Part shown: one piece after another, positions 27,174 to 36,000 of the stretch | How positions within the stretch are numbered: position 1 is the first letter of the stretch | Layout of the letters: each line of letters begins with the position of its first letter | From: Candidatus Marinamargulisbacteria bacterium SCGC AG-410-N11 | Lineage (GTDB): Bacteria; Margulisbacteria; Marinamargulisbacteria; GCA-2716485; AG-410-N11 | Length of the DNA stretch: 64,000 bases | Reading direction: 5' to 3' | NCBI GenBank assembly: GCA_003265895.1 | Contig: QFBS01000002.1 | Span: forward strand, 60,282 to 124,281 | Made by a program: the position numbers and the translations under genes | The notes under the pieces: model-generated | What the model was told of the DNA's origin: nothing | The model's input: the letters and a program-made list of their open reading frames with translations, nothing else | The model's database searches: none

Positions 27174-27695
27174 GTGGAAAAAACCGATTTACGAGAAAAT
27201 ATTCAAATTAAAACGCCAATTATAGATGAAAGTGTTTTTGTAGCATCCAATACAAGCATTATTGGGGATGTTCGAATAGGACAGCAGTCTTCAATATGGT
27301 ATGGAGCTGTACTGCGGGGTGATATTAATTATATTTCAATTGGAAAGAGGTCTAATATACAAGATGGTACCATAATTCATTTAGAAAACGATTTGCCTTG
27401 TATTGTTGGGGATGATGTTACGGTCGGGCATCGCGCAATTCTTCATGGTTGTAAAATTGAAGATGGCGCTTTAATAGGGATGGGTGCAATAGTTTTGAAT
27501 GGCGCAATTGTTAAAAAGGGGGCTGTTATAGGTGCTGGAGCTGTTGTAAAAGAAGGGTGCCATGTTGAACCCAATGAATTGTATGTAGGTGTTCCCGCAA
27601 AATTAGTTAGGACATTGCCTGAGACTAGTTTTGAAAAAAATAAAAAATGGGCAGAAAAATATGTTAAATTAGCAAGAATTCATCAAGGAAGATGA
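27174..27695 (+). CDS. gamma-class carbonic anhydrase / PaaY-YrdA family protein
   Basis: 173 residues, GTG start with AAGGAG 7 bases before. Left-handed beta-helix hexapeptides run through the protein (IIGDVRIGQQSSIWYGAVLRG, IGAGAVVKEG). The three zinc His are in place: one in TIIHLEN and two in VGHRAILHG. Active gamma-carbonic anhydrases and related acyl-thioesterase or transferase-like proteins share this; hence activity is uncertain. It overlaps panE by four bases (ATGA). Confidence 0.9.
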   Translation: MEKTDLRENIQIKTPIIDESVFVASNTSIIGDVRIGQQSSIWYGAVLRGDINYISIGKRSNIQDGTIIHLENDLPCIVGDDVTVGHRAILHGCKIEDGALIGMGAIVLNGAIVKKGAVIGAGAVVKEGCHVEPNELYVGVPAKLVRTLPETSFEKNKKWAEKYVKLARIHQGR

Positions 27696-28627
27696 AAGGG
27701 AAAAGCCCATCAGTTTTGATATTTGGGTGTGGAGCAATTGGGTCTTTATATGGATTGAAGTTAGCGCAGTCTGGAGCTAAAGTAAGTGTTTTTTCTCGTA
27801 ATAATGTTGATCTTATCAAGCGTAATGGGATTAAAGTAAAGAGTAGTTGGGGGGATGATACGTTAATTCCTGATCAAGTTATTTCTGATATTCAACAATA
27901 TAAAGGTATTCCAGACTTTATTTTAGTTTGTACCAAGGTTATTCCAGAGGTAGATGTAGTTAGTGCTATAAAGCCAAAAGTAGGAAGTGAAACAAAAATA
28001 GTCTTGATACAAAATGGTATTGATATTGAAGCGCCGTATTGTGAAGCATTTGGTGAAAATGAAATAATTAGTGGTTTAGCTTTTGTGTGCGTAGTAAGAG
28101 ACCGAATTGATTGTGTTAATCATATTGATTATGGAAGAATCATACTAGGGAACTACCCTTCAGGAGTATCAGCATCTACATCGTATATTGTTAAACTGTT
28201 AAATGATGTAAGCGTGCCGTGTCGATCATCTGAAAACATTGTAAGAGAGCGATGGAAGAAAACATTGTGGAATGCAGCGTTTAACCCGGTCTCCATTTTA
28301 GGTGAGAATTATAGTACGTCATTTATTTTAAAAACAAAGGCGGGAGAAAACCTTATTTTTTCTATGATGAAAGAGGTATGTCTTGTCGCGGCTTGTAAAT
28401 CAATAGATCTAGATATAAGCATTTGTAAAAAAATGATCGAAGATACCAGGAAGATGGTGCCTTATAAAACGAGCATGTTAGTTGACTATGAACAAGGTAG
28501 ACCATTAGAGATTGAGGCAATTATTGGAAACGTTATCAGGATAGCAACATTAAATAAAATTGAAACACCTGTATTAGAAACTATCTATAGGTTAGTGGTA
28601 ATGAAAATAAGTAATTTAGATGGTTAA
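27692..28627 (+). CDS. panE: 2-dehydropantoate 2-reductase-family protein
   Basis: 311 residues. N-terminal Rossmann motif FGCGAIGSLYGLKLAQSG (about 10-27), NADPH-type SRNN after strand 2, LIQNGID (about 105), and the C-terminal helical domain with KTLWNAAFNPVSIL containing the catalytic Lys and Asn (about 190-205). Closing region KTSMLVDYEQGRPLEIEAI-I-GN is typical of ApbA/PanE. It reduces ketopantoate to pantoate for coenzyme A synthesis, though some family members act on other 2-keto acids. It overlaps its neighbours on both sides. Confidence 0.88.
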   Translation: MKGKSPSVLIFGCGAIGSLYGLKLAQSGAKVSVFSRNNVDLIKRNGIKVKSSWGDDTLIPDQVISDIQQYKGIPDFILVCTKVIPEVDVVSAIKPKVGSETKIVLIQNGIDIEAPYCEAFGENEIISGLAFVCVVRDRIDCVNHIDYGRIILGNYPSGVSASTSYIVKLLNDVSVPCRSSENIVRERWKKTLWNAAFNPVSILGENYSTSFILKTKAGENLIFSMMKEVCLVAACKSIDLDISICKKMIEDTRKMVPYKTSMLVDYEQGRPLEIEAIIGNVIRIATLNKIETPVLETIYRLVVMKISNLDG

Positions 28628-29561
28628 ATTTTGGAATAATATTATACACTTTGAAAGCGCCAGTGAAGATGATAAGTGTAGTGTTTTATCAGTTATTAAA
28701 ATAGCTGAACGTATATTTAAACAAGTTAAAGTAGTTCAATGTAAGGAACTTCTGAGCTCATTTAGGTATGTATTATTTGATAAAGACGGAACCTTAGAAA
28801 ATAATACAGAGCAATGTTTGAAGTTGAATCAAGAGTGGCAGGTATCTAACAACCTAAATTTATTTAAGACTACTCAGGATATGGCGTTTTCATTTATGAA
28901 GGCATTTAAATATGGGCTTACTCAGAATGAAAAACGAGATATTAATGAGATTTGTACGCATTTAAACAAACGTAAGAACAGATGTGATTTATTTGAAGAT
29001 GTTGAATCAGTAATTAAATGGTATTCAACGATGTCAAGATTAGGGATCTTATCTTCAAATACAAAGGAGGGGATAATGCAGTTTTTAAAAGACAAAGATA
29101 TTATAGATATTTTTGATCAACAAATAATATTTGCTGGAGATAAACAGCTAAATTTGAAAAATTTATTAAGGACGTGTACACCTAGAGATATATTGGTAGT
29201 AGGGGATAATTTATCAGATATTGCAGAGTCTAATAAGGTAAATGCAAGTAGTGTCTTGGTTTTATTAGAGAGTGTTGAGGAGCGGTTATTTACGATTTTA
29301 GATCCCTTTATAGCTGAAAGTAGCAAGTGGGGGTATCCAGATAGAAAGGGAGGGGATTGGTTTGAAGACGATTCTTTTATTCCAAATTTAATTATAAGCA
29401 ATTATACAAGTTATAAAGAGTATTTAGCGGGTAGTCTTAAGCCAATATTAGTACAAGATTATTTTATAGGTTTAATAAAAGAAGTTAACTATTCTGTTAA
29501 TGTAAATTCTAATATTAAGAACCGTGTGACGGAGTTAGTGAGTCAGTTAGAATATTCTTAA
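28620..29561 (+). CDS. HAD-superfamily hydrolase with C-terminal extension
   Basis: 313 residues, overlapping the panE end by 8 bases. HAD motifs: VLFDKDGTL (motif I, nucleophile and acid Asp, about 56-64), LGILSSNT (motif II, about 141-148), and VVGDNLSDI (motif IV, about 197-205). The cap inserted after motif I is helical. The last about 90 residues (including WGYPDRKGGDWFEDD) are not part of a standard HAD fold and I cannot assign them. Substrate unknown. Confidence 0.8.
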   Translation: MVKFWNNIIHFESASEDDKCSVLSVIKIAERIFKQVKVVQCKELLSSFRYVLFDKDGTLENNTEQCLKLNQEWQVSNNLNLFKTTQDMAFSFMKAFKYGLTQNEKRDINEICTHLNKRKNRCDLFEDVESVIKWYSTMSRLGILSSNTKEGIMQFLKDKDIIDIFDQQIIFAGDKQLNLKNLLRTCTPRDILVVGDNLSDIAESNKVNASSVLVLLESVEERLFTILDPFIAESSKWGYPDRKGGDWFEDDSFIPNLIISNYTSYKEYLAGSLKPILVQDYFIGLIKEVNYSVNVNSNIKNRVTELVSQLEYS

Positions 29562-29722
29562 TAAGTATAGCTTACGTTTAAAAGTGTTATAAATTAAGTT
29601 TGATCATATTTTTTTGTGGATCAATTTGTAATTAATGGTTAAAATTCGATATAACTTTGTTAAAGAAATAACGATAATAAAGATAAGGGGGAAATAAATA
29701 GCTTTTCGTAAGGAGTGCTTAG

Positions 29723-29854
29723 ATGAATTTTAAGCGTAAAAATTTATTGGTTTTGAGTGTAATAATTCTGATTGGGATATCTGTAAGTCAATATTTGAAT
29801 TATAAAATACAAATACCATTTAAAAGATTAGGATTGATTTTAGTTCAGAAATAA
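29723..29854 (+). CDS. 43-residue single-pass membrane peptide
   Basis: A short frame with a strong ribosome site (AAGGAG, 7 bases before ATG): a basic start (MNFKRKN), one hydrophobic helix (LLVLSVIILIGISV) and a short basic tail ending LILVQK. The signal looks like a real small membrane protein, lying between the HAD gene and the cyclophilin gene. Function unknown. Confidence 0.5.
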   Translation: MNFKRKNLLVLSVIILIGISVSQYLNYKIQIPFKRLGLILVQK

Positions 29855-29945
29855 TTAAGGTAGTCAATTGAATAATTTTAATGTAATATGACGTTGATAA
29901 ATTAAAATTAGGATTAAGTACAAAAATCCAGAATTGAGTGAAATT

Positions 29946-30470
29946 ATGTCTGAAAGTAAACTAAAGGTAATTATTCAAACATCAAAAGGTCCAATTAGAC
30001 TAAACTTGTTTGAAGAAATAGCGCCATTAACAGTCGCTAATTTTGTTAATCTAGCCACTAGAGGTTATTATAATGGGTTAACATTTCATAGAGTAATTGA
30101 TGACTTTATGATTCAAGGTGGTTGTCCTTTAGGTACAGGAACAGGTGGGCCGGGGTATAACTTTGAAGATGAATGTAGCGAAGATGCAAGGCATGATAAG
30201 CCAGGTGTTTTATCGATGGCAAATGCAGGGCCAGGAACAAACGGATCTCAATTTTTTATTACACATGTAGAGACTCCATGGTTAGATGGGAATCATACCG
30301 TATTTGGAGCAGTTCAGGAAGATTCAGATCAGGATGTAGTAAATGCCATTAAACAGGATGATATTATTGAAGAAGTAACCGTGTTGGGGGATCCAAAAGC
30401 ATTGATTGATTCTATGAAAGACAGAGTTGATGAATGGAATATTGCATTAGAAGAGAATGCAGTAGTTTAG
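29946..30470 (+). CDS. peptidyl-prolyl cis-trans isomerase, cyclophilin type
   Basis: 174 residues from the ATG at 29946; a TTG 12 bases upstream is possible but unlikely. Cyclophilin landmarks: [13 protein letters not shown] (catalytic Arg and Phe/Met/Gln), [12 protein letters not shown] and [10 protein letters not shown]. No signal peptide, so cytoplasmic, like PpiB. It assists proline isomerisation in folding. Confidence 0.93.
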   Translation: MSESKLKVIIQTSKGPIRLNLFEEIAPLTVANFVNLATRGYYNGLTFHRVIDDFMIQGGCPLGTGTGGPGYNFEDECSEDARHDKPGVLSMANAGPGTNGSQFFITHVETPWLDGNHTVFGAVQEDSDQDVVNAIKQDDIIEEVTVLGDPKALIDSMKDRVDEWNIALEENAVV

Positions 30471-30481
30471 ATCGTTGAAAA

Positions 30482-30494
30482 GGGGGGGGGGGGG
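30482..30494. repeat. G13 tract between two convergent 3' ends
   Basis: Thirteen G bases in a row between the cyclophilin stop (30470) and the stop of the convergent DUF3999-like gene (30497). It is prone to slippage in cells and to sequencing error; being outside genes it should not change a protein. Confidence 0.85.
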
Positions 30495-30496
30495 AG

Positions 30497-31360
30497 TTAT
30501 TTTTCAATTCTAAATAAGTGTAGAAAATATAAGCCTAATAGTCCTATAAATAAGAAAATAATAGAATTTAAAAACCTTTTCTTTGCACTTTTTTTATTAA
30601 GGAAAGAATGGGAATAGTGAGGGTTTTTTTGCCTTGGATGTAGGGTAGTGATAGCAATTTTATTGTTTGGACTTGAGACGTTAAGTTTATATGTAGGAGT
30701 AATTTTAGTATCTCCGCCATAGTAGATATTGATTAATGAAGAGTTTTTAGGAGAAAGGATTAGTAAGTAGTCTTTTGTCATTGCATCTATTTTGGAAATA
30801 GATGGTGAGCTTGTACCAAAATGAAGTTTTAGTTTTTTATTTTTAGAGGATAAAAGAGTAAGTAAGTAGTGCTTGTCTTTTTTGATAAAAGAATAGGAGC
30901 TTGCAGGAAGTGTTAACCATGAGTTAAATGATGATTCACTAATGCCTAGGAAGTGCTTTTCTAAGTTAACAATAGAAGATATTTTTAAGGAATCGATGGG
31001 TTGAGTAGTTGGAGGGATTATTATGTGAGATTTTGTTGATTCAGAAATTGCCGTAAAGTTAATAGGTATAGCGGTAGATTGGAAAATATTATTTGGTAAA
31101 TCATAATTTTTATTGTTTTTTGAGATGATCGAGAATGGAATTTCTTTGTATTTTGAATTAAATATTCTTAAATTAGAAAAGCTTGAATTTAAATGAGTGT
31201 GCATAGTAGAAGGGATTTTAACTCCAATTAGTTGATTATTTGGAGAAGTTTGTTTTTGTAAATTAATTTTTTGAAAGTATGGAAACTGGTTGGGGATAAC
31301 GCCTAATATAGAGTGATAAAAAAGTGTAAGAAAAGTGATAGATAAAAAAAAAGCTTTCAT
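30497..31360 (-). CDS. exported DUF3999-like protein
   Basis: 287 residues: signal peptide (MKAFFLSITFLTLFYHSILG), a beta-rich Ser/Asn-rich periplasmic body, and a C-terminal transmembrane helix (FLNSIIFLFIGLLGLYFLHLF) with a basic end. The region LIGVKIPSTMHTHLNSSFSNLRIFNSKYKEIPF fits the opening of DUF3999 proteins (a strand followed by DLRIFN-x-x-G-x-x-VPF), and the TM tail fits too. Function of that family is unknown. It is a lone minus-strand gene. Confidence 0.55.
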   Translation of the reverse strand: MKAFFLSITFLTLFYHSILGVIPNQFPYFQKINLQKQTSPNNQLIGVKIPSTMHTHLNSSFSNLRIFNSKYKEIPFSIISKNNKNYDLPNNIFQSTAIPINFTAISESTKSHIIIPPTTQPIDSLKISSIVNLEKHFLGISESSFNSWLTLPASSYSFIKKDKHYLLTLLSSKNKKLKLHFGTSSPSISKIDAMTKDYLLILSPKNSSLINIYYGGDTKITPTYKLNVSSPNNKIAITTLHPRQKNPHYSHSFLNKKSAKKRFLNSIIFLFIGLLGLYFLHLFRIEK

Positions 31361-31419
31361 AGTTAATTATTATATATGAAAAAAGAAAATGAAAAAATAG
31401 AAGAAAATATTATTGAGTA

Positions 31420-31448
31420 TTGACAGGGTTGGACTATTATGGTAAATA
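31420..31448 (+). promoter_or_regulatory. sigma-70 promoter for the 31491 small gene
   Basis: Perfect TTGACA, 17-base spacer, TAAATA. It drives the short gene whose ATG lies 42 bases past the -10. Confidence 0.65.
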
Positions 31449-31490
31449 TGGTGTTGTTAGGTTTGGGGATTTAATTAGAGGGTATTTTGT

Positions 31491-31682
31491 ATGGCTATTA
31501 TTAAAGGTTTAAATGAGCGGTCTAATAGATTAGCTTCTAGGGTAAGTAAGAAAAATGTGGAGTCTAAAAATGCTGCTAAAAAGTTATGTGTAGACAGCCA
31601 AGATGGAGATAGTTCCTTAGATGTAAATAAAGGGTTAATGAGGGGTGGTATTTATGAAATTCTTAAGTCTATGGAAAGTTAG
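31491..31682 (+). CDS. 63-residue protein of unknown function
   Basis: Good promoter (31420) and ribosome site (GAGGG, 8 bases before ATG) support it. The sequence is hydrophilic and basic at first (MAIIKGLNERSNRLASRVSK) with one Cys and no membrane segment. It faces the convergent repressor gene. No family recognised. Confidence 0.55.
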   Translation: MAIIKGLNERSNRLASRVSKKNVESKNAAKKLCVDSQDGDSSLDVNKGLMRGGIYEILKSMES

Positions 31683-31697
31683 CTCTGGTTGCATGTG

Positions 31698-32354
31698 CTA
31701 ACTAAAGTGTTTTAGAGATAGTATTAATTTTCCTATAATTTGAAATTTATTAGGCGTGTTGATGCTATTTAAAATGATAGAAGATTCTGTAGAATTACAA
31801 GGTTGAAAAAGGATGTTTCCTTCAGGGAAAAAATCAACTTTTCTTATATAGGTAGTTTTATCAATGCATACAAGTACTAGGCAATGATTAGTGACGGGTT
31901 GTTCTTCGTCTATAATTAATGTATCGTTAACTTGGATGCCGTATTCAGTAATGGGGTGAGGCCCTTGGAACTTAATGGCGTAGATGCGATTATGGGTTGT
32001 TTTTGTGAAATATGGGATATGATCCTGAATGATAAGCGTGTCATGTTTAGATGAGGGTGTTTTTACAAGAGGTATTGTGTGAGAGGTTTGTTGATCATGA
32101 TCTGCTATTGTAACAAATGGTCTGTCGCTTTCGGATAGTCTTTCTGATAATAATGAATTTAAAAAATGCAGTCGATCATGGTTAGATAATGAAAAAATAT
32201 TTGATAGTTTATTTCCTTTTTCTAAGGTTGGTTTGATTTTACCCTTTTCGTAGTCAACAATAACCGTTAGAGATACGTTGAGTTTGTTCGCAAGGAATGA
32301 TTTGGTGAGACCTTTTTCGGATCTGATCTTTGCGAATAATTGGTTAAACTTCAT
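31698..32354 (-). CDS. LexA/CI-like repressor lacking the S24 catalytic Ser
   Basis: 218 residues, AAGGAG before ATG. The N-terminus is a Cro/CI helix-turn-helix (about 5-60: IRSEKGLTKSFLANKLNVSLTVIVDYEKGK). The C-terminus (about 110-215) has the shape of a peptidase S24 domain (IYAIKFQGPHPI...VNDTLIIDEEQPV), but the GDSM box is GPHP (131-134), so Ser is replaced by His133. Such a protein should bind DNA and dimerise but not self-cleave. A regulator of the divergent gene at 32543 is likely; the palindrome at 32511 is a candidate target. Prophage origin is possible, but no phage genes lie nearby. Confidence 0.75.
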   Translation of the reverse strand: MKFNQLFAKIRSEKGLTKSFLANKLNVSLTVIVDYEKGKIKPTLEKGNKLSNIFSLSNHDRLHFLNSLLSERLSESDRPFVTIADHDQQTSHTIPLVKTPSSKHDTLIIQDHIPYFTKTTHNRIYAIKFQGPHPITEYGIQVNDTLIIDEEQPVTNHCLVLVCIDKTTYIRKVDFFPEGNILFQPCNSTESSIILNSINTPNKFQIIGKLILSLKHFS

Positions 32355-32457
32355 GACGTGATCTCCTTAGGATTGTTAATTTAGGATTTTAATATAATAT
32401 CATAAAAATGGTATAAATTATATTGGGTTTCGGTTAGGTGTTAAGGCGGGTGAGGGG

Positions 32458-32486
32458 TTGACAGAGTTAAGTTAGTAGGTTAACAT
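32458..32486 (+). promoter_or_regulatory. sigma-70 promoter for the 32543 gene
   Basis: Perfect TTGACA, 17-base spacer, TAACAT. Transcription should start near 32493, just before the palindrome at 32511. Confidence 0.65.
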
Positions 32487-32510
32487 AGTTACCTTGAAAA
32501 AAGGGGTAAA

Positions 32511-32526
32511 TTAGCTAGTTAGCTAA
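32511..32526. promoter_or_regulatory. palindromic operator candidate
   Basis: TTAGCTA-GT-TAGCTAA is a perfect inverted repeat (7-base arms), 25 bases after the -10 of the 32458 promoter. Its location in the divergent region next to the repressor gene makes it the best operator candidate for that repressor. Confidence 0.55.
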
Positions 32527-32542
32527 ACTACGGAGGGATTGA

Positions 32543-32977
32543 ATGAAGTTTTCTGATAAATGGCAAAAAGTAAATCAAGATTTATATAGGATTTATACAT
32601 CCGAAGGGTGGTTAGTGCGATCGAAAGATAGATTGCAATTTATTCCAGATGAAAATTTTAAATGGAATCTATCTACAACTAAGCAAGTATTTATATGTAG
32701 TAACATCTTAGAGAATAGATCAAAATTAAAGAATTGTTTTTGTAGCTTTTTTTGGTTTAAAAATTCTTCAGAGTTAATTTCTTATTTATTATCTGGTGTT
32801 GTCTGTGATTTAGTCATTTTAGATGACAACTGCATAGCTGGGTCAGAGAGCCTATTGATGACATATTTAAAAAAGAAGGGAATAAATCATATTATAATAT
32901 CAAAATTAAAAATAAATACGTTAAATAAACTGATAGAAAATTTTGTAGTTTCAGAGATTAAGTCCGATGCTTTTTAA
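32543..32977 (+). CDS. small receiver-like protein
   Basis: 144 residues, strong ribosome site (GGAGGG). Residues about 50-140 have the pattern of a response-regulator receiver fold: a strand (QVFICSN), helix, DLVILDDN carrying an Asp like the phospho-acceptor, helix, then GINHIIISK with a Lys near the usual position. The N-terminus (about 1-45) is unassigned and could bind a partner. No output domain. It is divergent from the repressor. The receiver reading is structural pattern only and may be wrong. Confidence 0.45.
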   Translation: MKFSDKWQKVNQDLYRIYTSEGWLVRSKDRLQFIPDENFKWNLSTTKQVFICSNILENRSKLKNCFCSFFWFKNSSELISYLLSGVVCDLVILDDNCIAGSESLLMTYLKKKGINHIIISKLKINTLNKLIENFVVSEIKSDAF

Positions 32978-33005
32978 GAACTTAAAAAAGCTTTAAAAGT
33001 AAAGG

Positions 33006-36000
33006 TTATGTTACAGGAATATAGAAAGAAAAGTTAGTGAACTCATTTTCTTTAGTATCTACATTAATGTGTCCTTGATGCTCTTCTATAACTCTAAATA
33101 CAATAGACAGGCCTAGACCACTATTTTTTTGTTTTGTAGTAAAAAAAGGATCAAATATTTTATCTAAAACATCTTGAGGGATACCTTTCCCAGAGTCTTT
33201 TATGCTAATTTTAATACTAGGAATAAGTTCTAATCGCGAATTTTTAAACTGACTAACTGTACTCGAAATATGAATAGATCCATTTTGATTGATTGCTTGA
33301 ATAGCATTAAGTAAAATATTAAATAGCACCTGACTAATACTAGATTTATCAATACAAACCTTAGGAGTATCTGTGAGATCTGTAGATATTTTAATATATC
33401 TAGATTTAAACTCTCCACTAGCGACAATCAGGGTATCTTGAATTAGTTCATTTATATTAGTTAATGATCGGTTTTCAGACACTGGATGTCCGTATTCAAG
33501 CATCGTCTTCATAACTTTTGATAGCCTGATAATAGACTTTTTTACTTGTTCAAAATATAAAAATGCGGTTTTTTTATCGTCATAGGATTCCATAATTAAG
33601 TCCATCCCAGATAAAATCATATTCATAGGATTTCTGATTTCATGAGCAATTCCACGCGTTAAATTTGCAAACGTAGCTTGATGGTTTGCCTTTTCAGCAA
33701 TTTGTTGGCTAATTAACTTTTCATTTTCAACTTTTTTAATTTGATTAACTTGTTCTGCAACTCGAGTTTCAAGGTTTTCAATAAGGTCTTTGTTTTGTTT
33801 GTATAAAAAAGCATTATGAATAGAAATAGCAGTTTGAGTACAAAGAACTTGTAGTAATGGAATTTGTGACTCAGAAAAAGCAAAGTACATTAGATAATTT
33901 TCTAAAAAGATAACGCCTTCAGTTTTTCCTTGATAGGTTAGGGGAATACAAATAATAGATTTAGGTTTAAACGTTAAAATATAAGAATCATGATTAAAAA
34001 AGTGGTCAGTGTCAGCTTTTTCAATGATAATAGGTTTGTTTTTTCTAAAAACATAATTAACAATATATTTTGAAACTTGATTCGTCTGAGTTTGAATTAA
34101 ATTTATTTCTGAATCTGCGAAAGTTGATTTAATAGACCAGTTATTTTGGTTACCTAAAACAAGAGTTCCTCTTTGAGCCCCTGAGTATTCACAAAATAAT
34201 TTAATTGTTTTTGTAAAGAGATGATTAATGTTAATTTCATGAGAAATAGTTTGAGAAGCTTTTATTAATGAATTAATATCGAATTCTGCAAATTTATTAG
34301 AAGAAAAAGGTTCTAATAGTACATTTTTTTCATGTAAATCTGGGTATTTAATCTGTAGTCGTTTTAATTTAGACTTAGATGTCCATATAGAGTAACAATT
34401 AATAGCTTGTTTAAAGTGGTATTGAGCATAGTTTTTATTGTTATTACTATAAAAACAATGGATAGCAAATTCATGACATATGGCTTCAATATTGATCTGT
34501 TTGTATTCTTGAGCATATTTTATAGCTTTATTGATGACGGGAATAGAGGTAAGTAAGCCTTTTTTAATATAAATTAATTTAGATTTAATTAAGTAGTAGT
34601 AGGCTTGAAAGTTGTCAGGGCAGATAGTTCGTCTTGAATTAAGATATCGAAGGGATTTCTTTAAAAATAACATAACAGACCTCTTTGAAACTAATCCATT
34701 AATATAAGACGAATACAGGATTAATGATTTATAGAAAAGGAATGTTGGGTATAAAATGATCGACTTTAATTCAATGGATGGTTTAAAAGATTGACAGATG
34801 TTAAACGCTTGATCATATTGTTCGTCATAATAAAGTGTAATGGTATAAAAGACATAAAAGCACTCTAATGTTATTTTATTATCTGAAAGTTTTGATACAT
34901 AATAATCTTCATCTATTAGGGGGGTAGATTCAGATGATCGGCCTTGAACAATCGCATTAATAAAAATGCGATAAGCTTGGAATGAATTAGATGTCGATGG
35001 ACTATGAAGATGTCCGAACAAGTGTTGAAAATTATCAAAGTTATCAAATATTTTTAAGATTTCAGATAAACTGGAGCCTCCTAAAAAAGCTAATATTATT
35101 GAAAAATGAATAATAATAATATTATAAAAAATATTGCCACTTTCTAAAGCAGGATCAAACATCTTAGATAGCGTTTGATAATTTTTTTGATAAGGAGAAA
35201 TCCAAGGAGAAACAGTAACAAGATAGATAACTTTACAATTTAAGTGTTCTGGAGAATCGGGATATTTTTCAAAAATATTAAGAACAAACTTTGATAAGGA
35301 TTTAGCTTTTTTTAAGTTTCCTCGATAAATAAGATAAAAGCAATACCCTAAAAAGCCATAACTAGAATATTCAGAAAGTCCAAATTTAATAGAATTAGTC
35401 ATCATAAAAAAGTAACAAAATCCAATATATTCTTGTTTACCCCAATTAGAACGGATAAGATAAGATAAAATTTGAATGATATATATTTGTTTAGGTATTG
35501 TATTTTGGTCTAGTTTGTAAAGCGATTGTTCACCGTTAAAAAATAAATAAAGCTTAATATAGATAAGTTTATTTAAAATCATTAGACGGAGCTTCCAAGT
35601 TGATTGAGGTAGACGTACGCCTAATAGTTTAAGTGCACTTTGAGTATTTTTAAAAACTTCTTTAGTGTTTTCTTGAGAGTGGTTAATTTGTATTTGTAAA
35701 TAATATAATTTGAATTTATTATTCAGTTGATGGTCAATTTTGAATAAGTTATTTAAAGATAGTAGGGCTTCGGAAAAATTATTTAGTAAAAATTCACATT
35801 CTGCTTTACCGTAATAAAGGTCGAATTTGATATCATAGTGTTTATTCCATGAATGATTATGAATAAATTTAATGCCGGTTTTTGCGTAAGTAAGCGCATC
35901 TTCATAAGCTCTATTAAGCTTTGCTTTAAGAAGGGCTTGTAATGATAGTGCAGAGATATGAAGCCTCTCACTATTACGAATGTTATTCGGTTCAGATCGA

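Noticed and set aside
31698..32977. Prophage control region
   Set aside because: A repressor with a divergent gene and operator resembles one, but no integrase, phage structural gene or att-like repeat is nearby.
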